Of a stretch of DNA of 64,000 nucleotides, positions 8,270 to 17,312 are shown one piece after another (the first letter of the stretch is position 1; each line of letters starts with the position of its first letter). The translations under genes were made by a program, and so were the position numbers. Where the stretch lies: contig CAZTXS010000004.1 in the NCBI GenBank assembly GCA_964617585.1, positions 37,907-101,906 on the forward strand, written 5' to 3'. The notes beneath the pieces were generated by a model. The model was not told where the DNA came from, ran no database searches, and worked only from the letters and a program-made list of their open reading frames with translations. This DNA comes from UMGS1601 sp964617585 (lineage in GTDB: Bacteria; Bacillota; Clostridia; Oscillospirales; Ruminococcaceae).

Positions 8270-8303
8270 AAAAGCCCTTACGGAAATTTCCGTAAGGGCT
8301 TTT
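8270..8303. terminator. Bidirectional intrinsic terminator between feo and gatD
   Basis: A near-perfect palindrome, AAAAGCCCTTACGGA with a short AT loop and TCCGTAAGGGCTTTT, with A- and T-tracts at the two ends. It sits between convergent genes and could stop transcripts from both. Confidence 0.85.
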
Positions 8304-8339
8304 GCATATGTCTTTTTACATACAGATTCATTTTAATAG

Positions 8340-9086
8340 CTATTCAGACGAATTGAGAAGTCTTGAAAACAATATCTCTCTTGCCTTTTCTTCAAAGGCG
8401 TCGTTCATAGAAGTCATTTCTATATCGCAGCCTGCATGCTTTGCACAATAGCCGATAATATAATCCGCCAAAACAGGATTTTTTGAAAGCAAGGGACCGT
8501 GAAGATAGGTCGCAATTACATTCTTGTCAAAATACCCCTCGTCTTTGGACTCAAAGTGGTTGCCGTTGCCGAAAAGAACCCTGCCGAACGGCTTGTCTGT
8601 TTCGGTTGTCTGACCGCCGTGATTCTCAAAGCCTATAACCTTTGTTTTTTCACCGTTGAGTTCAGTTTCCAAAATTATATTTCCTATGCACCTCTTGCCC
8701 TTATTGCGTGAAGCCTCGGTCCGATAAGGAAACATACCCAGTCCGTTGATAAGCTTGCCGTTTGAATCCTTATAATGCTCTCCCATAAGCTGATAGCCGC
8801 CGCATATCAGCAAAAAGAACACGCCGTCATTATATGCGGAAATTATTTTTTGACGGCAGGACTGCAAATCGTTCGCTAAAAGCTGCTGTTCAAAATCAGC
8901 TCCGCCGCCCAGATAGATCAAATCATAGCTTGAAAAATCCGTATCTTGCGTTCCTACGCTGTGATGCTCGACAACTGTATCTATACCCCTTGCCTTTGCC
9001 CTGTATCTAAGTATTTCAATATTGCCGTTATCTCCGTAAAGATCCAGCATATCGGAATACATATGTAGAATTCTGATTTTTTTCAT
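8340..9086 (-). CDS. gatD: Lipid II isoglutaminyl synthase, glutaminase subunit GatD
   Basis: A 248-residue class I glutamine amidotransferase. The nucleophile C95 is in LLICGGYQLMGE and the paired His H196 is in ATYLHGPLL; the NHGGQT motif typical of GatD is also present. GatD releases ammonia from glutamine and MurT uses it to amidate D-Glu of the peptidoglycan stem peptide in the cytoplasm. It follows murT by 36 nt, the usual pairing in Gram-positive bacteria, and has AAGGAG upstream. It belongs to the CobB/CobQ-like GATase family, but the MurT neighbour settles the function. Confidence 0.93.
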   Translation of the reverse strand: MKKIRILHMYSDMLDLYGDNGNIEILRYRAKARGIDTVVEHHSVGTQDTDFSSYDLIYLGGGADFEQQLLANDLQSCRQKIISAYNDGVFFLLICGGYQLMGEHYKDSNGKLINGLGMFPYRTEASRNKGKRCIGNIILETELNGEKTKVIGFENHGGQTTETDKPFGRVLFGNGNHFESKDEGYFDKNVIATYLHGPLLSKNPVLADYIIGYCAKHAGCDIEMTSMNDAFEEKAREILFSRLLNSSE

Positions 9087-9122
9087 ATTTACAAAGCTCC
9101 TTAAAGTTTTACGGTAATTACA

Positions 9123-10475
9123 TTAAAGGGTTATTTCCTGTCGCCTGTTTTTATCAATATAATTTATTACAGCGGCTCTGGTCGGCTGAACCGAGGTATA
9201 ATTAGCTATTATAAACTTTTCGCCGTCAGTCGAGAACAGGCTTTCAACCGCCTTGTCAAGATCGGGGTAAACCTCTATCTTATCAGGAGAATAACCGCTT
9301 GTTTTAATTCGTATCGCTATATCATAAGCACGTCTTCCGCTTGTTACAACTCTCGTAACGCCTTTAAAAATCTCAAAGTTTATATCCCATATCCACGAAA
9401 CGTCATAACCGTCGGCAAGATTGTCGTTAAGAACAAACATAAGCTCTTTTTCACAATTGGTTTCGTTCATAACACGGATAGTCATATTCGCCCCGACAGG
9501 ATTTTTCGCAAGGTTTATCAAGGCTCTGCTTTTTCCTATGCTGAACCTTTCCATCCTTCCGTTATTAATCTCAAAACCGCTTAGAGTTTCTTTTAAAATC
9601 TCCCGGTCAATATTATAAAGCTTTGCTGCGGCGCACACCGCAGCCATGTTATATACATAATATATACTGGAATTATTTATTCCGTATTCCTTTCCGTCAG
9701 CCTTAAAGCTCTGATTTTCAAGGTCGACGTCCGTAATCCGAAGATAAATCTCATTATTTCCGAAACCGCAGTCCGGACATTTAAAACGTCCTATATGAGA
9801 ATACTGATAATACTCATATTCAAGCGGACTTCCGCAAACGGGGCAGAATTTTCCCTCGCCCGCTTCGTAAATTTTCTCAGTTGCGTATTTATACTTTTCA
9901 ACGCTGAAATACTTTACATTTTTATTGTCGGGATTAGCCGTTCCTAAGCGAGCGACATTCGGATCGTCGGCGTTTAAAATAACGTTTCCCTCAAAGGTTT
10001 CAAGAAAACCTTTGATCTTGAGAATGAGAGTTTCAACCTCTCCGTTGCGGTCAAGCTGATCTCTGAAAAAGTTTAAAATCACAAGCGTTTCAAGCTTAAG
10101 CTTTTTAAATATAACCGGAACGTGCGACTCATCAATCTCAAGAACAAGATAATCAGCATTGATTTTACCCGTAGGCGAGCAAAGCTTCAAAAACAGTGAA
10201 ACGATTCCCGTGTCGAGGTTATTACCGAGCTTGTTTGTAATAACGTCTTTTCCGCTCTCTTCAAAAATATGACTTATAAAATTCGTAACCGAGGTCTTGC
10301 CGTTGGTTCCTGTGACTGCTATAATAGGGCAATCCACCTTAAAATATCCGAGAATATTCCTATTTATGCCGAGAAGAATAAGTCCGGGAAGATTCCCTGC
10401 GCCCTTGTGAAAAAGCTTAAGAAGCTTTACTATAAGCTTTCCCAGCATAAGCGTTAAAAAGTTGTATAATTTCAT
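9123..10475 (-). CDS. murT: Lipid II isoglutaminyl synthase, Mur ligase subunit MurT
   Basis: A 450-residue Mur ligase-like protein. It has the ATP loop GTNGKTS at about residues 56-62, a Cys4 zinc ribbon (CPVC and CPDC pairs near residues 210-236) inserted in the central domain, and a C-terminal DUF1727 domain. All three features define MurT. The ATG at 10475 is preferred because GGGAG lies 7 nt upstream; an upstream GTG at 10493 would overlap the mpg stop codon by 4 nt. It works with GatD to amidate lipid II. Confidence 0.93.
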   Translation of the reverse strand: MKLYNFLTLMLGKLIVKLLKLFHKGAGNLPGLILLGINRNILGYFKVDCPIIAVTGTNGKTSVTNFISHIFEESGKDVITNKLGNNLDTGIVSLFLKLCSPTGKINADYLVLEIDESHVPVIFKKLKLETLVILNFFRDQLDRNGEVETLILKIKGFLETFEGNVILNADDPNVARLGTANPDNKNVKYFSVEKYKYATEKIYEAGEGKFCPVCGSPLEYEYYQYSHIGRFKCPDCGFGNNEIYLRITDVDLENQSFKADGKEYGINNSSIYYVYNMAAVCAAAKLYNIDREILKETLSGFEINNGRMERFSIGKSRALINLAKNPVGANMTIRVMNETNCEKELMFVLNDNLADGYDVSWIWDINFEIFKGVTRVVTSGRRAYDIAIRIKTSGYSPDKIEVYPDLDKAVESLFSTDGEKFIIANYTSVQPTRAAVINYIDKNRRQEITL

Positions 10476-10489
10476 AAGCATTCTCCCAA

Positions 10490-11038
10490 TCACTTTTTTG
10501 ACTTCGGTCTTTTAACAGGCTTTTCAGGCTTTATCTTCATAATATATCTCCACGGGCGTTCTATATCCCTCGGACGCGCATAGCCTATTCCTACTCGCTT
10601 GTCACGCCGAATCCGCGCTTTAATTCCTGCGTCCTCTATCCATATTTCATCGTTGTCCGCTATAGATTGCCAATTACATTCCATATTTATACCAAGCTGT
10701 TTTGTCAGCTTGCCCGGACCGTTAAACTTTCCCTCGCAGGCTCTTATTAAAACTGCCTGAGGATCTCCCTCGTCGCCCGTTACGATATTTATAAGATAAT
10801 GAACGCCGTAACAGATATAAACATATATAGTTCCCGCCTTACCCCACAGAATTTTAGTCCTTTCGGTTTTTCCTCTGTGAGCGTGACAGGCGGTATCATC
10901 GGTACCCTTATAAGCCTCCGTTTCGGTTATCATAAGACGTCTCTCCTCGCCGTCGACCTTATGAACCAGCGTCTTTCCCACAAGCTCCGGAGCGACCTTA
11001 AGCACATCTCTGTTGAAAAAATCAAATCCCAGTTTCAT
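10490..11038 (-). CDS. mpg: 3-methyladenine DNA glycosylase (AAG/MPG family)
   Basis: A 182-residue protein with the AAG-family pattern: FFNRDVLKVAPELVGKTL, the catalytic ITETEAYKGTDDTACHA segment, AGTIYVYICYGVHYLINIV and NGPGKLTKQLGI. It excises alkylated purines such as 3-methyladenine and begins base excision repair. The Lys-rich C-terminus is normal. AAGGG precedes the start. The stop lies just before murT on the same strand, so the two are probably co-transcribed. Confidence 0.95.
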   Translation of the reverse strand: MKLGFDFFNRDVLKVAPELVGKTLVHKVDGEERRLMITETEAYKGTDDTACHAHRGKTERTKILWGKAGTIYVYICYGVHYLINIVTGDEGDPQAVLIRACEGKFNGPGKLTKQLGINMECNWQSIADNDEIWIEDAGIKARIRRDKRVGIGYARPRDIERPWRYIMKIKPEKPVKRPKSKK

Positions 11039-11055
11039 ATATTGCCCTTCTGATT

Positions 11056-12816
11056 TTACATTTTTATTTTCAGCTTTTCAATCAGCTCTTCATCAGGCGT
11101 AACAAAAACCGTCTTATAGTTTGTGAAAATAACCATACCCGGCTTTGCTCCGCTTGGCTTTTTAACATAACGTATCTCGGTATAGTCTACAGGAACGTGC
11201 GAAGATTCTCTTGCGCTTGAATGAAAAGCGGCGATCATGCACGCTTCTTCTATAGTCCTGTCGGGAGGAGCTTCTCCTTTGCACCTTATAACCGTATGAG
11301 AGCCTGTAATTTTTTGAGTATGAAGCCAAATATCATCCTTGCCGCTGTCCTTTAAGGTCAGCCTGTCGTTTTGTTTATTATTCCTCCCAACAAGGATTTC
11401 ATAACCGTCGGAGGATAAAAACTTTATCGGAGGAAGCGCCTTAGAAGGCTTTCCCTTTATACGTGATTTTTTAATATATCCCTGCTCTGCAAGCTCCAAG
11501 CGAAGCTCTGTAACGTCGTTTTCCGACGACGCTCTTGTCAAAGCGTCAAAAACGCTGTCTATATAGTTAAGCTCTTCCTCGCCGTCTTTAATAAGCCCTG
11601 TAAGCATTTTTTCAGCAGTATCCGCCTTACGGTATTCGGAATAATACTTCTGCGCATTCTGTGACGGAGTAAGCCTTTTATCAAGTCTTATCTTAACCAA
11701 CGGCGAACCCTCTTTGGTATAATCCTCAACGCTCGCTTCGCTCATTCCCTTTTTAAGCTTATAAATATTAGCCATGATAAGGTCGCCGCATACCTTTAAG
11801 CCGTCACGTTCCGAGCATTGTTTAAGCTCCTCACGCTGGTTCGCTATCCTTCTTGAAATCCTTTCGGATGTATTCACCAAAAGCTTAAACAGATCCGAAG
11901 CTCTCTGCTTAGTTCTTGCCGCAGCGTCACGTGCCGAATAGAAAAAGTCCAGAAGCTCGCAGGCGGAATCAAAATACTTAGTAATCATAAGGCTTCCGTA
12001 CTGAGAAATGTTACAAAAACAAAAGTCCTTCAACTGACCGTCCTTAGTTTTTAACACGGTATATTTATTCTTATGAGAAGCTATTTCATCAGCGGTTTTG
12101 TTTATAAAGAACACCGCTCTGTCCGTTTCGTCGAAGCTGATGTCCGAGCAAGGCTTTTCTTCTCCTCTTAACGCATAGTATTCAACCTCCCGTGAAAACA
12201 CAGGAGAAACGCCCTCAAAAATCTTTGTCAGAGCCTTTGAAAAAATCTGTTTTTTATACTTATCCAGACAAGCCTTAAACTCATCTCTTGTGAAATCAAA
12301 CAAAGAAAGCCTATCCTCTTTAGGGGGAGGCTGATAGCTCATCCCCGGAAGAACCATACGAACGCTTGACATATCGCTGCCCACTCTTTTTATACTGTCA
12401 ACGATTTTCCCGTCTGAATTTATTAGTATAAGATTTGAACGTCTGCCCATAATCTCAACAGCCAAAGTGAAACGGCATACATCTCCCATTTCATTCGTCG
12501 AATCAAAATCGAAATAAAGTATTCTTTCAAAGCCGTCCTGCCTTATTGAAACAAGCCTCCCGCCCGACAAATGCTTTCTCATCAGCATACAAAACATAGG
12601 AGGAGTTTTCGGGTTTTCAATCTGTGCGTTTGTTATATGAACCCTTGCCGCACCTGCGCTCGTGTTAAAAAGAAGCCTGTACGCTCCCTCACGGGTTCGG
12701 AAGCTTATAAGCAGCTCCTCCTTTGACGGCTGATATATCTTATCTGCACGTCCGTCTGAAAGAACGCTTTCAAGCTCTTTTTTTATCAAATTTAAAAACA
12801 CTCCGTCAAGAGCCAT
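11056..12816 (-). CDS. rqcH: Ribosome quality control protein RqcH (NFACT family)
   Basis: A 586-residue NFACT protein, once named fibronectin-binding protein. It has an N-terminal NFACT-N domain (residues 1 to ~250), a helix-hairpin-helix region, a long coiled coil (~280-430) and the C-terminal NFACT-R/DUF814 domain with DIWLHTQKITGSHTVIR. RqcH binds 50S subunits that carry stalled peptidyl-tRNA and recruits alanyl-tRNA to add C-terminal Ala tails. A weak GGTGA lies upstream of the ATG. The neighbours mpg and polA are housekeeping genes on the same strand. Confidence 0.93.
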   Translation of the reverse strand: MALDGVFLNLIKKELESVLSDGRADKIYQPSKEELLISFRTREGAYRLLFNTSAGAARVHITNAQIENPKTPPMFCMLMRKHLSGGRLVSIRQDGFERILYFDFDSTNEMGDVCRFTLAVEIMGRRSNLILINSDGKIVDSIKRVGSDMSSVRMVLPGMSYQPPPKEDRLSLFDFTRDEFKACLDKYKKQIFSKALTKIFEGVSPVFSREVEYYALRGEEKPCSDISFDETDRAVFFINKTADEIASHKNKYTVLKTKDGQLKDFCFCNISQYGSLMITKYFDSACELLDFFYSARDAAARTKQRASDLFKLLVNTSERISRRIANQREELKQCSERDGLKVCGDLIMANIYKLKKGMSEASVEDYTKEGSPLVKIRLDKRLTPSQNAQKYYSEYRKADTAEKMLTGLIKDGEEELNYIDSVFDALTRASSENDVTELRLELAEQGYIKKSRIKGKPSKALPPIKFLSSDGYEILVGRNNKQNDRLTLKDSGKDDIWLHTQKITGSHTVIRCKGEAPPDRTIEEACMIAAFHSSARESSHVPVDYTEIRYVKKPSGAKPGMVIFTNYKTVFVTPDEELIEKLKIKM

Positions 12817-12855
12817 TTTATCACCGTTCTTTCATTATTTTCTAAAGCTTACAGC

Positions 12856-15423
12856 TTAACCCTTTGCGTCATACCAGCTTACGCCCTCGTTCACGTCCGC
12901 TGTCAAAGGAACGTCCAGCTTAACAGCGTTGGTCATTTCCTCGCCGAGGATTTCTTTAGCTCTTTCCTTATCTTTCTGAGACGCTTCAATAATAAGCTCG
13001 TCGTGAACCTGCAAAATCAGTCTTGCGTCAAGCCTCTCCGCCTTTAGTCTTTGATACACCTTAACCATGGCAATCTTGATAATATCCGCCGCCGCTCCCT
13101 GGATAGGAGCGTTCATTGCAGCTCTTTTCCCGAAAGCCTGAAGCGTTTTGTTAGAAGCCGTAAGCTCGGGAATATATCTTCGCCGTCCGAAAACGGTTGT
13201 TACATATCCGCAGTTCATTCCGTCCTCGACTGTTTTATCGAGAAATTTTTTAATCCCGGGATAATGGCTGAAATAATCGTTTATATAGTCTTTAGCTTTT
13301 GCGACGGACACCCCTATGTCCTTTGAAAGCGAAAAAGCTCCGATTCCGTAAATAATCCCGAAATTAACCGCCTTAGCCGTTCTTCTCATTTCGGGAGTTA
13401 CAAAGTCCTCCGGCATATCAAACACCTTAGCCGCCGTAGAGGTATGAATATCCTCGCCGTTTATAAAAGCCGCCTGCATATTTTCATCGCCGCTCACCGC
13501 CGCCATTACTCTGAGCTCAATTTGACTGTAATCGGCGTCTATAAGCACATTTCCCTCTTCCGCCCTAAAAAACTTACGCATATTTCTGCCGAGCTCTTTT
13601 CTGACGGGAATATTCTGCATATTAGGCTCGGTTGAAGATATTCTTCCCGTTCTGGTTTCGGTCTGCTTAAATACAGAGTGAACCCTGCCATCGTCACGCA
13701 CGAGCTTCAAAAGACCGTCGACATAAGTCGAGCTGAGCTTTGTAAGCGTTCTGTACTCCAAAATCATTGAAACGATTGGGTGAGTATCAATAAGCGATTC
13801 CAAAACCTCGGCATTGGTTGAATAGCCGCTCTTGGTTTTTTTCTTCTTATAAGGAAGCGAAAGGTCCTCAAAAAGCACCGCTCCCAGCTGTTTGGGAGAA
13901 GAAATATTAAACTCCTTTCCTGCAAGCTCATATATATTTCTCTGAAGCGTTTCGATACTGTTTTTTAGCCCCTCGCCGAACTCCTCTACTCCGTTTTTAT
14001 CCACTTTAACGCCGGCACATTCCATAGAAGCCAAAACCTCGCACAAGGGCTGTTCAACCTCGTAAAGAAGCGACTGCATTTCTTTAAGCTCGATTTCGGC
14101 TTTAAGTCTTGAACAAAGACTTTTGAGCGAAGCAATATCAGCATACTTTCCCATATCTCGTCTGTAAGCTGCCTTATACGTGGCGCAAAGGCTTTCAACC
14201 GAATAGTCGCTCGCCTGAGATTTAAGTAGATAACCCGCCAAATCGCAGATGAAAGCTATATTAAAAAGCTCTGCGCCGCTTGAAAATGCAAACTTATAAG
14301 CCTGCTTTCCCTCAAAGCAAAGCTTTAAGTTCTTACTCTCAAAAATATTAATAATCAGCTCTGCATTGTCGGTAAAATATATTTTATCCTCATACATTAT
14401 TTCCAGATAAACGTTTTCTTCGTTTCGGAAAATAAAATAAATATCGTTTCCGGCTTTTTTGATTTGCTCTGTATAGGCTGCGGTCAGCTCTTTAACTTCA
14501 ATTTCGGGCATATCGATCTTTGGTAAGTCAAACAGCGTGGATTGACCGCCGTCCTTTTCCTCAGAAAACTTAAGACCGAGCTTTTCTAAAAGCTTGAACA
14601 TCTCAAGCTCAGACAGCGTTTCAGACAGAGCTTTTAAATCGGCAGGCGCCGGTCTGTAGCTGTTTATATCCCTGCCAATAGGAGCGTCAAGAACAATAGT
14701 CCCCAGAAATCTGCTTTCAAAAGCCTGCTCTTTTCCTGCAAGAAGCTTTGCCTTTACTCCGTTAGACAAGTCGGAATCGGCAAATTCGTCAAAAAGCCTG
14801 TCGATATTCCCGAACCTCTTTATCAGGCTTAGAGCGGTTTTTTCACCTATACCCTTTACTCCCGAAATATTGTCGCTGCTGTCCCCCATTAAAGCCTTGA
14901 CGTCAATCATCTGCTCAGGAGCAACGCCGTATTCCTCCATTATCCTGTCGGGGGTATAGACCTTTGTTTCTCCTGTTGAGGCAAGACGAACCGTCACATT
15001 ATCACGGATGAGCTGAAAGCTGTCCCTGTCACCTGTGAGAATAAAGCACTCGCTGCCGTCCTTTGAAAAAATATCAGACAGCGTTCCCAGAATATCGTCA
15101 GCTTCATAGCCCTCTTGCTCTAAAACAGTCACTCCGAGTTCTTCAAGTATTTGCTTTATCATGGGCATCTGCATACCAAGCTCATCCGGCATACCTTTTC
15201 TGTTCGCCTTATAGCTTGAAACCGCCTTGTGCCTGAAGGTAGGAGCCTTTAAATCAAACGCAGCGGCAACGCAGTCGGGCTTGACTGTTTCCAGCTCCTT
15301 GAGATAAATGTTCATAAACCCCGTTAAAGCGTTGGTGAAAAAGCCTTTTGAATTGGACAGAAGCCTTATTCCGTAAAAAGCTCTGTTCATTATGCTGTTC
15401 CCGTCAATGGCTAATAATCTCAT
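12856..15423 (-). CDS. polA: DNA polymerase I
   Basis: An 855-residue family A polymerase. The start is the ATG at 15423 (MRLLAIDGNSIMNRAFYG), with AGGAGG 7 nt upstream; longer frames that reach back into the preceding gene are spurious. The N-terminal 5' nuclease domain (1 to ~290) shows LTGDRDSFQL and GDSSDNISGVKGIGEKTA. The middle domain lacks the Asp-x-Glu pair of a proofreading exonuclease, so it is probably inactive as in several Bacillota. The polymerase domain has motif A DADYSQIELR, motif B RRTAKAVNFGIIYG and motif C QVHDELIIEA. It starts one base after the stop of the upstream methylase gene. Confidence 0.97.
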   Translation of the reverse strand: MRLLAIDGNSIMNRAFYGIRLLSNSKGFFTNALTGFMNIYLKELETVKPDCVAAAFDLKAPTFRHKAVSSYKANRKGMPDELGMQMPMIKQILEELGVTVLEQEGYEADDILGTLSDIFSKDGSECFILTGDRDSFQLIRDNVTVRLASTGETKVYTPDRIMEEYGVAPEQMIDVKALMGDSSDNISGVKGIGEKTALSLIKRFGNIDRLFDEFADSDLSNGVKAKLLAGKEQAFESRFLGTIVLDAPIGRDINSYRPAPADLKALSETLSELEMFKLLEKLGLKFSEEKDGGQSTLFDLPKIDMPEIEVKELTAAYTEQIKKAGNDIYFIFRNEENVYLEIMYEDKIYFTDNAELIINIFESKNLKLCFEGKQAYKFAFSSGAELFNIAFICDLAGYLLKSQASDYSVESLCATYKAAYRRDMGKYADIASLKSLCSRLKAEIELKEMQSLLYEVEQPLCEVLASMECAGVKVDKNGVEEFGEGLKNSIETLQRNIYELAGKEFNISSPKQLGAVLFEDLSLPYKKKKTKSGYSTNAEVLESLIDTHPIVSMILEYRTLTKLSSTYVDGLLKLVRDDGRVHSVFKQTETRTGRISSTEPNMQNIPVRKELGRNMRKFFRAEEGNVLIDADYSQIELRVMAAVSGDENMQAAFINGEDIHTSTAAKVFDMPEDFVTPEMRRTAKAVNFGIIYGIGAFSLSKDIGVSVAKAKDYINDYFSHYPGIKKFLDKTVEDGMNCGYVTTVFGRRRYIPELTASNKTLQAFGKRAAMNAPIQGAAADIIKIAMVKVYQRLKAERLDARLILQVHDELIIEASQKDKERAKEILGEEMTNAVKLDVPLTADVNEGVSWYDAKG

Positions 15424-15424
15424 T

Positions 15425-16168
15425 TTAATCCTCCTGAGTCGTAATGCTTTTATCAATCCCGTATAAAGCCTTAAGCTCTTTTGAAAATCCCATGCCGCTG
15501 TCCGACTGAGTATATAACTGCGGCTCGACATTTAAAAACGGCTTAGAGCCTTTCTTTCCCTCAACCAGAACAAGCCACGGAGCGGTATCTTTGTTCTTTG
15601 AAACAAACCTGACCCTCTTAGGCTCTAATTTATTTTCCCTCATAGCAACCATTATATCACAAAGACGCTCAGGTCTGTTGCAAACGCATAATCTGCCGCC
15701 GAATTTTAAGTTACTGTAAGCCGCTTTACATACGTCGTCAATGGTGCAAAGCGTTTCATGACGGGCTATAACGCTTGACTGAGCGTTATTTTTAAGTCCC
15801 GCTCCGTCCGCTTTGTAGGGCGGATTGCAGGTGATAAGGTCAAGCTCCTCATCGGCTTTAAAATCCTTTATGTCGCCGAAAACAGGCAATATTTTATCAT
15901 CAGCGTTTGATTTTCTTACCGAAAGACAAAGCTGGTCGTAAGCTTTTTTTTGAATCTCCAAAGCGTAGATTTTTTTAGGAGAATAGTCACGTTCAAGCAA
16001 GAGAGCGACTATACCGCTGCCCGAGCAAAAATCCGCAGCCTTGTCCTTATGCCTTGCCCGAGAAAATCCCGCAAGCAAAAAAGCGTCCGTTCCGAAACGA
16101 TGTTCCGTAGAAATACAGACCGAGATTTTGTCCGATAATTTTTCATAGCTTAAATCGTTATATTCCAT
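15425..16168 (-). CDS. TrmN6-like SAM-dependent methyltransferase (tRNA1(Val) A37 N6-methylase family)
   Basis: A 247-residue Rossmann-fold methyltransferase with the SAM-binding segment AADFCSGSGIVALLL and the catalytic NPPY motif (LITCNPPYKADG) of N6-adenine methylases. It matches the YfiC/TrmN6 family that modifies A37 of tRNA-Val. In Gram-positive bacteria the exact substrate of this branch is not always known. It lies between dus and polA, both on the same strand. Confidence 0.85.
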   Translation of the reverse strand: MEYNDLSYEKLSDKISVCISTEHRFGTDAFLLAGFSRARHKDKAADFCSGSGIVALLLERDYSPKKIYALEIQKKAYDQLCLSVRKSNADDKILPVFGDIKDFKADEELDLITCNPPYKADGAGLKNNAQSSVIARHETLCTIDDVCKAAYSNLKFGGRLCVCNRPERLCDIMVAMRENKLEPKRVRFVSKNKDTAPWLVLVEGKKGSKPFLNVEPQLYTQSDSGMGFSKELKALYGIDKSITTQED

Positions 16169-16173
16169 TACTT

Positions 16174-17166
16174 CTAAAAATCACCCTGTTCTCTTGCAGC
16201 TTTTATTATCCTGCCGCAAAATTTCAGAAACTCGTCATAAGTTGAAAGACCTCCGCAGGCGTTTCTAAGCTTTGCGGCATTTTTTATTCCTTTTATATAC
16301 CAAGCGATGTTTTTTCTGGCTTCCTTCATTCCCTGAAGCTCGCCCTTAAAGCTGATTATCATTGAAACGTGACGCTTCATGACCTCAATGCGTTCTTCAA
16401 TGGACGGCTCGGAAATCGTTTCTCCCCCGGTCAGATAGCTCTCTATTTCTTTAAAAACCCAAGGTCTGCCGTAGCTTCCCCTGCCCAGCATAACAAGATC
16501 GCACCCTGTTGTTTTATACATAGCTTCAGCGTCTGCTCCGCATTTTATATCTCCGTTGCCTATTACGGGAACCGAAACCGCTTCTTTCACCTTTTTTATC
16601 ACATTCCAATCGGCGTGACCTGAATACATCTGCATTTTAGTCCTTGCGTGAACCGCTATTGCGCTTATCCCGGATTCCTCAAGTCTTTTAGCAAGCTCGG
16701 GAGCGTTAATGCTTTCATCGTCCCAGCCGGAACGGATTTTCACAGTAACCGGACAATTTGCAGCTTTAACAACGGCTTTTGCAATACTTTCCGCTGTTTT
16801 CGGTGATTTCATCAGAGCCGAACCGCTTCCGTTACCTGCGATTTTAGGAACAGGACAACCCATGTTTATATCTATTATATCCGGCTTGAAGCCGTTTAGA
16901 ATTTCCGCCGCCCGAGCCATATAAACAGGGTCCTCTCCGAAAAGCTGAATAGCGTACGGACGTTCCCTGCCGTCAATTTTGCAAAGCTCTCCTGTCTTTC
17001 TGTCAGAAAAGCAAAGTCCCTTTGAAGAAATCATCTCGCTTACCGAATATGACGCTCCGTACTCCTTGCACATAAGCCTGTAAGCCCTGTCAGCAACAGA
17101 CGCCATAGGTGCTAAAGCGGCGGTCTTTCTAATTTTTACATTACCTATATTTATACTTTCAGTCAA
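16174..17166 (-). CDS. dus: tRNA-dihydrouridine synthase (DusB-like)
   Basis: A 330-residue FMN-dependent TIM barrel that reduces uridines in tRNA. It has the FMN-binding LAPMASVADRAYR, the catalytic Cys C104 in NMGCPVPKIAGNGSGSAL, the KIRSGW strand and HARTKMQMYSG. The start is probably TTG, with GGAGA 7 nt upstream. A truncated copy of the structured repeat ends 19 nt before the start codon, so the dus leader contains or abuts it. Confidence 0.95.
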   Translation of the reverse strand: MTESINIGNVKIRKTAALAPMASVADRAYRLMCKEYGASYSVSEMISSKGLCFSDRKTGELCKIDGRERPYAIQLFGEDPVYMARAAEILNGFKPDIIDINMGCPVPKIAGNGSGSALMKSPKTAESIAKAVVKAANCPVTVKIRSGWDDESINAPELAKRLEESGISAIAVHARTKMQMYSGHADWNVIKKVKEAVSVPVIGNGDIKCGADAEAMYKTTGCDLVMLGRGSYGRPWVFKEIESYLTGGETISEPSIEERIEVMKRHVSMIISFKGELQGMKEARKNIAWYIKGIKNAAKLRNACGGLSTYDEFLKFCGRIIKAAREQGDF

Positions 17167-17184
17167 CAGTCGCTCTCCTAAAAT

Positions 17185-17305
17185 TTAATAAGGGCTTGCC
17201 CGTCATTCAACGTAGCAAGGGTCGGTCAGTAGGGAATTGTATCCCGCTACTGACCGGATAATGGAACCCGCCGCCTACAGAGGCGGGGGACATCTTGCCT
17301 AAGTT
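17185..17305 (+). repeat. Structured interspersed repeat, copy 3 (hairpin 2 deleted)
   Basis: A 121-bp copy between the LUD gene and dus, reading on the plus strand. It lacks the GTCGGC...GCCGAC hairpin. The central stem reads GGTCAGTAG/CTACTGACC instead of GTTCAGTAG/CTACTGAAC, which is a paired T-A to G-C change that preserves the stem. Confidence 0.88.
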
Positions 17306-17312
17306 ATAAGAT

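Noticed and set aside
15424..15531. 36-residue N-terminal extension of DNA polymerase I
   Set aside because: It overlaps the upstream methylase gene. The ATG at 15423 has an AGGAGG site and matches the family start.
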